Shown here in pieces: positions 1 to 7,368 of a stretch of 64,000 nt of DNA; within the stretch, counting starts at the first letter, position 1; each line of letters begins with the position of its first letter. The notes beneath the pieces were generated by a model. The model did no database searches, had not been told where the DNA came from, and saw only the letters and a program-made list of their open reading frames with translations. Position numbers and translations under genes: made by a program. This DNA comes from Polaribacter marinaquae (GTDB lineage: Bacteria; Bacteroidota; Bacteroidia; Flavobacteriales; Flavobacteriaceae). The stretch is taken from assembly GCF_038019025.1 (NCBI RefSeq), contig NZ_CP150496.1, positions 957,501 through 1,021,500 on the forward strand, read 5' to 3'.

Positions 1-705
1 AGAAATTAAAGGCAATTCTTCTGTTTCACTTAATAAGTTTTCATATAAAAATAAGATACTTTTTGCAGCAGAAATCTTAGAACTTCTTGCAAAATAAGTC
101 GCTTTATGGTTTGTTGTAAATCCTTCTGCATGATAACTCGCAATTGCATTGTAAGTCACTTCAGAAAAAATCATATTTACATATTCCCAATAAACATCCC
201 AAGGCAAAACCTCATCTTCAGCTTCTGGTTTTTCTATTTCTCTAGCTTCTGCAATTGTTTCTGTGGATGAAAAAATAAAATCGTTTCCAATATCTGCTTT
301 AGGATCTAAATAATCACGAACAAATAGCGGAAAAATTTCTTTTGGTGATGATAATTGACCTGCTCTATTTACTCTTGCGGTTATCCAAAAAGGATAAATA
401 GATTTTTGCTTAAAATTTTGGTCTGCTGAAATTACATCTAACTGAAAAGGTGCTATAATTATTTCTGTATCGAAAATTGTGTACCAATTTACATGCTCTT
501 TATTGGTAATTCCTTTTAACCGATTGATTCTTTTTTCTTCAAAATCTAACATATCAGCTGCGTTATTAGGGTTGATTGTTCCTGCGCCTAAGTCACAATA
601 ATTTTGATGAAAAATATTTTTTATTCTAGAAATATCAACGGCTAAATTCTCGCTATCTATTAAACTATTTTTATAATAATGCAACCAGTTTTTAACGTTA
701 TTCAT
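1..705 (-). CDS. N-terminal part of a likely SF1 helicase / AAA-domain protein (runs off window)
   Basis: An open frame starts at ATG 705 on the minus strand and runs without a stop through base 1, giving the first 235 residues of a longer protein. It opens with MNNVKNWLHYYKNSLI. The visible part has no Walker motif. A stretch near the window edge (ILFLYENLL followed by ELPLI), and an earlier segment with a proline/aromatic pattern (PLFVRDYLDP), recall the N-terminal domain of large Dna2/Nam7-type superfamily 1 helicase-like ATPases (COG1112). That is a resemblance I recall, not a tested match; the ATPase core would lie outside the window. It lies outside the island, so it is the chromosomal gene that originally sat downstream of tRNA-Arg. 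Confidence 0.5.
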   Translation of the reverse strand, partial: MNNVKNWLHYYKNSLIDSENLAVDISRIKNIFHQNYCDLGAGTINPNNAADMLDFEEKRINRLKGITNKEHVNWYTIFDTEIIIAPFQLDVISADQNFKQKSIYPFWITARVNRAGQLSSPKEIFPLFVRDYLDPKADIGNDFIFSSTETIAEAREIEKPEAEDEVLPWDVYWEYVNMIFSEVTYNAIASYHAEGFTTNHKATYFARSSKISAAKSILFLYENLLSETEELPLIS

Positions 706-875
706 TTACCTAATATAGATTAGCTCTTTGGAGAAATTAGAGGGCGAATATATACTTTTTAAGAAGCAATTATCAATTATAAAAGTAGATTGTTAATAAA
801 TAAAATTACCTTAAAATATTATTTATTGATTTCTAAATAATTAGAAAAACTGAGATTATAAAAACTTTATATAAA

Positions 876-905
876 CAAAAAACCATCACATTTCTGTGAT
901 GGTTT
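876..905 (-). terminator. Intrinsic terminator beside the left att copy
   Basis: A perfect 10-bp stem (AACCATCACA at 881-890, TGTGATGGTT at 895-904) closes a TTTC loop, with an A-run on the left that is a U-run on the minus strand. It sits just beyond the tRNA-Arg 3' fragment, where a tRNA terminator belongs. It is probably the original tRNA-Arg terminator. A close variant with changes in both stem arms lies at 17551-17574. Confidence 0.7.
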
Positions 906-932
906 AAGTGAGCCCTGAAGGATTCGAACCTT
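903..932 (-). repeat. Left attachment site (orphan tRNA-Arg 3' fragment)
   Basis: This is a 30-bp perfect copy of 17573-17602. It holds the T-arm, the 3' acceptor strand and the discriminator base of tRNA-Arg, but is followed at 933 by T-rich sequence instead of the rest of the tRNA, so it cannot encode a tRNA. Tyrosine integrases commonly use such 3'-end segments as core sites. Confidence 0.85.
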
Positions 933-980
933 TTTTTGTTTTATTAGTGTTTATAGTACTTACCTTAACTCTATTATTTT

Positions 981-1000
981 AGTGTGCCTAAAAGTGTGCC
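981..1000. repeat. Short direct repeat near the left end
   Basis: AGTGTGCC occurs at 981-988 and again at 993-1000, a 12-bp period, within 70 bp of the left att core. It could be an integrase arm-type or accessory-factor site; that is inference only. The remaining sequence from 933 to 1112 is AT-rich and I see no gene in it. It presumably holds the cas1 promoter. Confidence 0.35.
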
Positions 1001-1112
1001 TTATATTTTAATATTGTAAACTTTACTATCCCTAATGTAGGATACTAAAAAATAGCTTTTATAATTTAAATAGATGATTCATAGGGGAATTTCTTACTTT
1101 TAAAAGAAAAAT

Positions 1113-2000
1113 ATGATTAAAAGAACCCTTTTCTTTAGTAATAAATGCTCATTAACAACTAAATATGAACAGCTAGTAATAAAAAATGATACACAAATTG
1201 TAAAAACAGTACCTATAGAAGACATTGGTTTTATAGTTATAGAAAATCAAGAAACATATATTTCTGTTCCAGCACTATCTAAACTTACAAGTAATAATGT
1301 TAGTGTAATCTTTTGCGATAATAAACATATGCCTCAAAGTATGTTGTTAAATTTAGATAACCATCATATACAGCAAAGACATTTTGAAAATCAAATTAAT
1401 GCGACTGAGCCCTTAAAAAAACAATTGTGGCAACAAATTGTTAAATTGAAGATTAGTAATCAAGCTCAAATTTTAAAGAAACTTGGAAAAAACAGTAGTC
1501 CTTTAGGTTATTATGCATCAAAAGTTTTAAGTGGAGATTCCGATAACAGGGAAGCTGTTTCAGCTTCTTACTATTGGAAAAATATTTTTGACTTCAATTT
1601 TAAAAGAGAACGCGTAGGTGTGTATCCAAATTTGTTTTTAAACTATGGGTATATTGTTTTAAGGTCTGCTGTTGCAAGAGCACTTTCTGGCAGTGGGTTG
1701 TTAAGTACTTTAGGAATTCATCATCATAATAAATACAATGCATTTTGTTTAGCAGACGATATTATGGAACCTTACAGACCATTAGTAGATGCAAAAGTTT
1801 TAGAAATAATGAAAAATTATAATGAACAAGACCTCATTACACCAATAAAACTAGAATTGTTAAGTATTCTTACACAAACTGTTTATTTTAAAGAGAAAGA
1901 AAGCCCTTTAATGGTGGCTTTGTCTACCACAACCAGTTCTTTGCAACAATGTTTTAGTGGTAAAACCAGAAAAATTGTATACCCAAAATTATGGAACTAA
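1113..2000 (+). CDS. cas1: CRISPR-associated endonuclease Cas1 (type II)
   Basis: Cas1 forms the integrase core of the Cas1-Cas2 complex that inserts new spacers into the array. The 295-residue length is typical of type II Cas1. Visible family signatures are the LNYGY...LRS...ARAL helix near residues 175-190, then GSG, GIHHHNKYNAFCLADD and MEPYRPLVDAK in the C-terminal catalytic domain, supplying the conserved His and Glu/Asp metal ligands. The ATG at 1113 follows an AT-rich leader. The gene overlaps cas2 by 10 bp, so the two are co-transcribed and probably translationally coupled. They face cas9, whereas many flavobacterial II-C loci have cas9-cas1-cas2 in one direction. Confidence 0.96.
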   Translation: MIKRTLFFSNKCSLTTKYEQLVIKNDTQIVKTVPIEDIGFIVIENQETYISVPALSKLTSNNVSVIFCDNKHMPQSMLLNLDNHHIQQRHFENQINATEPLKKQLWQQIVKLKISNQAQILKKLGKNSSPLGYYASKVLSGDSDNREAVSASYYWKNIFDFNFKRERVGVYPNLFLNYGYIVLRSAVARALSGSGLLSTLGIHHHNKYNAFCLADDIMEPYRPLVDAKVLEIMKNYNEQDLITPIKLELLSILTQTVYFKEKESPLMVALSTTTSSLQQCFSGKTRKIVYPKLWN

Positions 2001-2320
2001 ATAAATATAGGGTTATGTGGTTATTTGTATTTTTTGATTTACCAACAGAAACAAAAAAAGATAGAAGAAATGCGCAGCAATTTCGTAAAAACCTTTTAAA
2101 AGATGGTTTTACTATGATGCAGTATTCTGTATATATGCGGCATTGTGCAAGTAGTGAAAGTGCAGATGCACACGAAAAAAGAATAAAAGCACTTTTACCA
2201 CCATTTGGTAAAGTAAGTATTCTAAGAATTACCGATAAACAATATGGAAATATAATAAATTTTTGGGGTAAAGTAATTGTGCCTAAAGAGCCTAGCCCTA
2301 TGCAGTTAGAATTGTTTTAA
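1991..2320 (+). CDS. cas2: CRISPR-associated protein Cas2
   Basis: Cas2 is the dimeric scaffold of the spacer-integration complex. The 109-residue protein has the ferredoxin-like Cas2 fold signature VFFDLP near residues 13-18, with the conserved Asp at the end of the first strand, followed by RKNLLKDGF and MMQYSVYMR. The C-terminal tail ends in LELF, as in many type II Cas2 proteins. It starts inside the end of cas1 and is followed within 10 bp by a strong hairpin terminator, then by the array. No csn2 or cas4 gene is present, which fits subtype II-C. Confidence 0.95.
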   Translation: MELNKYRVMWLFVFFDLPTETKKDRRNAQQFRKNLLKDGFTMMQYSVYMRHCASSESADAHEKRIKALLPPFGKVSILRITDKQYGNIINFWGKVIVPKEPSPMQLELF

Positions 2321-2327
2321 TAGAAAA

Positions 2328-2378
2328 CAAAAAATGCTTCAAACAAAGCAATTATGTCTTTGCAAGAAGCATTTTTTG
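2328..2378. terminator. Bidirectional hairpin terminator after cas2
   Basis: A perfect 13-bp inverted repeat (CAAAAAATGCTTC at 2328-2340, GAAGCATTTTTTG at 2366-2378) has A- and T-rich flanks that give a U-run in both directions. The loop can form a small inner CAAAG/CTTTG stem. It would end cas1-cas2 transcription from the left and array transcription from the right. Confidence 0.75.
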
Positions 2379-2430
2379 TATCCGATATTTTCACTTAAAC
2401 ATATGATAATTAGAAGCTAGTATAACAACT

Positions 2431-3060
2431 AATATCGTTTTTTCTAATCTTTAATCAAACCACAACACTTCATTAAAAGCGTAATCGAAACTAATTAATA
2501 TCGTTTTTTCTAATCTTTAATCAAACCACAACACATTATGAGTTTGCTCTATAGTTTCTTTTAATATCGTTTTTTCTAATCTTTAATCAAACCACAACGG
2601 TGTTTAGGAATGAATGATAGCGATGCGGAATATCGTTTTTTCTAATCTTTAATCAAACCACAACTTATTTTGTAAAATTCAACACCTGCTGGTTAATATC
2701 GTTTTTTCTAATCTTTAATCAAACCACAACGTTGGACGATAAACATTTAGTTTTAAAATTAATATCGTTTTTTCTAATCTTTAATCAAACCACAACTGAT
2801 AGTAAGAAACCGTATCTAACAATGCTAATATCGTTTTTTCTAATCTTTAATCAAACCACAACGTAACGCCTATTGATTACAGCGCAAAAGATAATATCGT
2901 TTTTTCTAATCTTTAATCAAACCACAACACTTCTACAATTGCTTTACATCTTGCATCCAATATCGTTTTTTCTAATCTTTAATCAAACCACAACGCGAGT
3001 CCGCAAGAAATGACAAGAGCTACAAATATCGTTTTTTCTAATCTTTAATCAAACCTTAAA
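2431..3060 (-). CRISPR. Type II-C CRISPR array, 10 repeats and 9 spacers
   Basis: Ten 36-bp repeats start at 2431, 2497, 2563, 2629, 2695, 2761, 2827, 2893, 2959 and 3025, separated by nine unique 30-bp spacers, an exact 66-bp period. Repeats one to nine are identical. The tenth (3025-3060) differs in its last bases beside cas9. Read on the minus strand the repeat begins GTTGTGGTTTGATTAAAG, the usual form for type II crRNA. That strand is also the one complementary to the tracrRNA at 6588-6671, so crRNAs should be made leftward, the same direction as cas9. The degenerate repeat at the transcriptional 5' side suggests that new spacers enter at the cas2-proximal end. I recognised no spacer target in this window. 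Confidence 0.98.
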
Positions 3061-3096
3061 AATATGTCAATGAACTTTTATTATAGTTATTAAAAA

Positions 3097-6000
3097 CTAC
3101 AATCTTTTTATTTTACCAATACTATTAACTTTTATTTTAATTGGTTTGTGAGTTAGCCAACCACCAATCCCTTCTCCATAACCAGTAATTCTTCTATATT
3201 GAGGGATTGATTTTTTATCAATCTTTGATTCTGAAATTAATCTAAATTCATAATACTTAGAGGATAATTTTTGTACTCTATATAAGTATTGATTTAACAA
3301 TTGGTAATTAGAACTATTTAAATTAATTTCATTTTCAGAAAGACCCAATAAAAACATATCATTAATTTGTAATGTTGTCACAATTTCTTCTCCGTCTTTT
3401 GGTAATTGAATAACATCAATCCCTTGTCTTTTTCTTTCTATAGCAGTCCAAAATGTAACAACATCTTCTTTTAAATTACCCTCAATATCTTTATAAATAA
3501 GTACATGATGGTTACTTCTTGGGTTAACATATTGGTTTATATTCTCCTTTAGTTTTTCTGCCCCTCCTATATTTTCTTTTATCCTTACTTTTTTTATTGG
3601 CACAGGTAAACCATTTCTATTTGGTAAAAATATTTGGGGTTGCTTTATTCCGTTTTCATCAACTACAAAAAAAGTTTCTTTGGGTATTTTTCCTTTTATA
3701 AAGCCACCAATATTAAGTATTCTTTTATAAATTAATTGTTTAACACTATCATCAACAATTTTTTCTAAATGCTTTTCTGTTGTTAAACTTTCTAAAGGTT
3801 TTCTTATATGAAATGCTTCTTTAGAATTGGGTGCTTTTCTTAAACCATAAACAGATTCTTTATGCAATTGTCCTCTTGCAGCAACACCAATATTTTTATG
3901 TACAACTCCCTTCTTTTTAGTGCTATGGGTTCTAACTGTTAATAAGCTTTTATGGTTTTTATGAGATACTAAAATCTGTGCTACAGCATTTTCTGCATCT
4001 TGTCTGAAATTCAACCAAGGATCTGGAAAATCTTTTAAATCATGGTTTTTGTTATATCTGTTTCTTTTACTTAATTCTTGTAAATGGCTTCTAGTAGAGC
4101 ATGCCATGACTAAAGCATCTATTGCGTGGTGTCTGTGGTCATCTCTAGTTTTAGTTTCATCTTCTTTGTTTAAAATACTATTTAAACCCCAATGATGCCT
4201 TAAAGTAGCTGTCATTTGCCCAGGAGCTACTAGTACATTAGAGCATATTTTAGAAAGATAATTTTTAGCTTCTTTACTTATGTATCTTGTATCATTTAAC
4301 TGACGACTAATAAAATCTTCATCATGTTTTTTCTTCACAAAATGCTTGAATTTATTATAACAATTAGGATAATTGGCTTTGGTTTTAAAACAGCTTAAAG
4401 CTTGTATTTTAATAGCCTCCCATTTTTGACCTCCCTGTTCGCTATAAAATTCGTAGGGTGTCTTATTACCTTTTGCTCTATTTTCATCAGCAAAGCAAAG
4501 TGTTTTGTTATTAAAACTATCATTTAAAGACCTGCTCCAAGGAAAAATATGTTCTATTTGTACTTCTCCTGTAAAAAGCTGGCTTATCGTAATTACTTTG
4601 CCTGTAAAAGGGCAGGTGTGGTTACATTCTTCCCAGAGTTTATATTTTAATATATTAATGTGGTTGATTCGTTGATTTAAGTTTTCTAGTTCAACCTTTA
4701 CTCTGTCGTTTTGTTTTTCTAATTCTTTTTGTTTTTTCCGAGTTTCTAAACGGTTAGATTTAGATGCTTTTAAATCTCTAGCTAATTCAACTTTTATTTG
4801 ATTAGGTTTACCATAGGTATCAATTAACTCATTAACTAGTTTTCTAATTTCAAATAAAGCGCTTATTACAACAGGGTTTTTAATTTTTTGTATTTCTCTA
4901 TCCGCATGTAAATTTACAGGAAGTCTCTCTAGAATTTTTTCTGTTTCAATCGCACTACTATGATGATATAGTTTTTCTAATTGCTTATCAGTACAATTAA
5001 ATTCATTTTTCATCATACTTTTAAGAGGTTCTATATAACCACCTTTTAAATTTGAGCGTACTATGTCTGGTACATTGTCTAACACAAATTGTTTATGTTG
5101 TTCCCAGTTTATGGACAATGCATTTTTAACACCTGCTAAACCAACTGCAACATCGTACATGAATCCCTTTTGTAAAAAGGGTAAAATATTTAAAATTGCT
5201 TTTCTACTAAGATTAGAATAGCCATCTTTTAAATTAAATTTAGAAATTCTTATAGCTCGTTCTTCATCAAAACTCCAATGTTTTATGGCGTATTCTTTTA
5301 ATTTTTCTCTATCATCAAAAAAAGAAAGCACATGCCAAATGTTTTCTTGTTCTTTTTCAGAAAATTCAAACCATTTATGACCAAAGAATTTTTTATTTGA
5401 TAAATTACTAATAGTGTGAGAGCCAACTATTTTATCATTGTCTTTGTAATTAAATTGATAACTTCCATCTAATTTGCCAATTTTTTTTCTAATTTCTTTA
5501 AAGCTAGGTTTTTCTTTAGATAGTAATAGGTTAATGATTTTTTGTCTTTCTTCTAATGTGATTTTTTGTCTAACTCCATTAACATCATAAGAAAGCGTAT
5601 TTATCCATTGGTAAATTCTAAATAATTCAAAAGGTATTGCACTTATTTTACATTTTGTTTTTTTAGGTTCAAAAGAACAATAGCCTACTAAATGCTTTTG
5701 AGAACGTAAAGGTCTTTGATGAAATAAAACACCATCTTCTTTATAACCATCTTTTTTTCTTCCGCCAAGTATTGTTTTTAGTATAGAGTTAAGTTCAGAA
5801 TGAAATTGTTTTTGAAACTCCCAAATAGTTTCAAATTCATCAATATACATTTGTCTTGTGGTATATCTATTTCTAATACGTTCTAGTTCGCCAGAAAAAG
5901 GTTCACTTTCTTTGGGCTGTATACTATGTAAAAAAGAACCTAGAGTTTTATTTTGTTCAATACTTTTTAATGTATCACTAATTCCTATTTTTCCAATCTT

Positions 6001-6498
6001 TGAATCTCCTTTAAAAATGGTACTCGTTTCTTTAACATCAGCACCAGCACTTCTGCTATTACTTAAAAAGCCACGTCTTTGAATCATATGATAAAAGATT
6101 CTACCTAGCTCTATTAAAGTAATTTTTTCATGAATTGCTTTTGCTCTTAATTCGTAAGGATTTAATTGAAACCATTCTTTAATTATTTCATTATTGAAAA
6201 TATCAGTTCCATTCCAATCTTTTACTAAAGTAGGTGAAATAGGGCATAAGTTGTGTTTTGCTAGTTCTTTTAATAAATAACGTTTACGAAGTCTTCTTCT
6301 AAAAATTTGTCGTCTAACTCCCCTAGCTTCTGTTCTGCTAGCATTTTTTGAGGTTTCTCTACCTTCGCCTTCACCTAAGTTAACAACACCTTCAGGGAAA
6401 ATTCTACTTCCCATTCCTAAAATAGAATCATTTTCTGTATCTATTAAAGCCCAACCAATAGAGTTAGTTCCTAGATCTAATCCAAGTATTTTATTCAT
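3097..6498 (-). CDS. cas9: Cas9 endonuclease, subtype II-C
   Basis: Cas9 is the RNA-guided DNA nuclease of the system and uses a crRNA:tracrRNA duplex. At 1133 residues it is in the compact II-C range. All nuclease motifs are intact: RuvC-I LGLDLGTNSIGWAL with Asp8; the Arg-rich bridge helix at about 55-80; RuvC-II IKVELARD with Glu571; HNH at about 625-680 with EHIFPWS (His650) and an Asn near 673; RuvC-III DDHRHHAIDAL with His790/His791 and Asp794. The rest (about 860-1133) is the basic PAM-interacting part. The array lies just downstream in the same orientation and the tracrRNA just upstream on the opposite strand. Nothing suggests inactivation. Confidence 0.98.
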   Translation of the reverse strand: MNKILGLDLGTNSIGWALIDTENDSILGMGSRIFPEGVVNLGEGEGRETSKNASRTEARGVRRQIFRRRLRKRYLLKELAKHNLCPISPTLVKDWNGTDIFNNEIIKEWFQLNPYELRAKAIHEKITLIELGRIFYHMIQRRGFLSNSRSAGADVKETSTIFKGDSKIGKIGISDTLKSIEQNKTLGSFLHSIQPKESEPFSGELERIRNRYTTRQMYIDEFETIWEFQKQFHSELNSILKTILGGRKKDGYKEDGVLFHQRPLRSQKHLVGYCSFEPKKTKCKISAIPFELFRIYQWINTLSYDVNGVRQKITLEERQKIINLLLSKEKPSFKEIRKKIGKLDGSYQFNYKDNDKIVGSHTISNLSNKKFFGHKWFEFSEKEQENIWHVLSFFDDREKLKEYAIKHWSFDEERAIRISKFNLKDGYSNLSRKAILNILPFLQKGFMYDVAVGLAGVKNALSINWEQHKQFVLDNVPDIVRSNLKGGYIEPLKSMMKNEFNCTDKQLEKLYHHSSAIETEKILERLPVNLHADREIQKIKNPVVISALFEIRKLVNELIDTYGKPNQIKVELARDLKASKSNRLETRKKQKELEKQNDRVKVELENLNQRINHINILKYKLWEECNHTCPFTGKVITISQLFTGEVQIEHIFPWSRSLNDSFNNKTLCFADENRAKGNKTPYEFYSEQGGQKWEAIKIQALSCFKTKANYPNCYNKFKHFVKKKHDEDFISRQLNDTRYISKEAKNYLSKICSNVLVAPGQMTATLRHHWGLNSILNKEDETKTRDDHRHHAIDALVMACSTRSHLQELSKRNRYNKNHDLKDFPDPWLNFRQDAENAVAQILVSHKNHKSLLTVRTHSTKKKGVVHKNIGVAARGQLHKESVYGLRKAPNSKEAFHIRKPLESLTTEKHLEKIVDDSVKQLIYKRILNIGGFIKGKIPKETFFVVDENGIKQPQIFLPNRNGLPVPIKKVRIKENIGGAEKLKENINQYVNPRSNHHVLIYKDIEGNLKEDVVTFWTAIERKRQGIDVIQLPKDGEEIVTTLQINDMFLLGLSENEINLNSSNYQLLNQYLYRVQKLSSKYYEFRLISESKIDKKSIPQYRRITGYGEGIGGWLTHKPIKIKVNSIGKIKRL

Positions 6499-6570
6499 TT
6501 CTTTTTCGCAATTTTTGTAATAAGAACAATAAAATTAATAAAATTTTATGAATAATTAATAAAATCTTAT

Positions 6571-6578
6571 TACTTTTA
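6571..6578 (+). promoter_or_regulatory. Possible -7 box of the tracrRNA promoter
   Basis: TACTTTTA matches seven of eight positions of the Bacteroidota -7 consensus TAnnTTTG and lies just upstream of the anti-repeat, in the right place for tracrRNA transcription on the plus strand. A similar TACTTTTA lies at 1095-1102 just before cas1. No clear -33 TTTG is visible, so this is tentative. Confidence 0.35.
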
Positions 6579-6587
6579 CTTTAGATT

Positions 6588-6671
6588 AAAATTTCTAATC
6601 TTTAATCTTATCACAATAAGGCTATATGCCGTAGATGAAAATCTTTAGTCCTGCTTCGGTAGGACTTTTTT
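6588..6671 (+). ncRNA. tracrRNA for the Cas9 system
   Basis: The plus strand shares CTAATCTTTAATC with the repeats (16 identical bases when the preceding TTT is counted), then differs over about four bases and resumes with CACAA. This is an anti-repeat that would pair with the minus-strand crRNA around a small internal bulge. It is followed by ACAATAAGGC and a short GGC/GCC hairpin, resembling the nexus of II-C tracrRNAs such as that of Neisseria. The end is an 8-bp stem (6647-6654 with 6659-6666) capped by a TTCG tetraloop and a six-base T-run, a strong intrinsic terminator. The RNA is divergent from cas9 across about 90 bp. The exact 5' end is a guess. Confidence 0.88.
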
Positions 6672-6675
6672 CATT

Positions 6676-6707
6676 AAAAAAAGGTAGCTTTTACACTACC
6701 TTTTTTT
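6676..6707. terminator. Bidirectional terminator at the end of the replication operon
   Basis: A perfect 12-bp inverted repeat (AAAAAAAGGTAG at 6676-6687, CTACCTTTTTTT at 6696-6707) surrounds an 8-base loop. It lies 10 bp beyond the ancestral stop codon of the GIY-YIG gene (6718), which supports 6718 as that gene's true former end. It separates the CRISPR half of the island from the replication half. Confidence 0.8.
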
Positions 6708-6717
6708 TAACTTAACT

Positions 6718-7368
6718 CTATAAATATTTCCAAATAAAACCTCCACAGGTTTTCCTTTCTTCCCTACAGACTTTCGCAATTGATGTTTTATTGCATCCAG
6801 AATATTTTGAAGCTTCTGCTACAGATTCAAATTCTCTGACAAATTCACCTTGCATATTATACTGACAAACTTTCTTCCTCCTTTTATCAATTTTAGGAAT
6901 AAATTTATCAACATAATCATAAGTTCAATAGAAGCCTTTAGAGACTTTATTTACACTTAAACATACACTTGACAAGTCTTGCTTATTTAAGCCAATTGTA
7001 GCGCTTGCATCTGTTAAATTAGAGTACTTATTAACTAATACTCCTGTTAACATATCATATTGATAGACAGCTTTTTGGATTCCACCACCACTATCAGAAT
7101 TATACCCTTGTTCTTTTGAATTATATTCTAAAATATATTCTTTCTCTTTTTTAGCTAATTCATTTGTTGTGATTGCTGTATCAATCTGCTCCCATTTAAA
7201 GGCATCTGCTCCGTAAGTTGCTATTGCATTTTGAAACGCATAGCTTTTTCCTTTTTTAGACTTCTTTAAATGGTCTTTTTTCCTATCATCAATAGATTTA
7301 CTTGTTATACCTATGTAAACCTCTTCAGTTTCATTATTTGTTACTTTATAAACTACTTTCTTCATCAT
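6718..7368 (-). pseudogene. GIY-YIG nuclease with NUMOD1-like repeats, interrupted by an in-frame TGA
   Basis: The frame encodes a 216-residue protein if one stop (TGA at 6925-6927) is read through. Residues 5-85 form a GIY-YIG domain with VYKVT, VYIG, an Arg (about 29) and EKEYILEYN. After it come two NUMOD1-like DNA-binding repeats, at about 100-150 and 163-215. Both start with a QYxMxG-like strand and end with a GF-aromatic motif: the second ends GGFIWKYL, the first KGFY-stop-TY. The stop aligns exactly with the Trp codon of the second repeat, so a single TGG-to-TGA change explains it. The upstream 147-residue part still holds the whole catalytic domain and could be made. It overlaps the helicase gene by 23 bp. 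The family includes homing and mobile-element nucleases. Confidence 0.8.

Noticed and set aside
5858..6082. 74-residue plus-strand ORF inside cas9
   Set aside because: It is antisense to the conserved Cas9 REC region and has no family features; a frame shadow.
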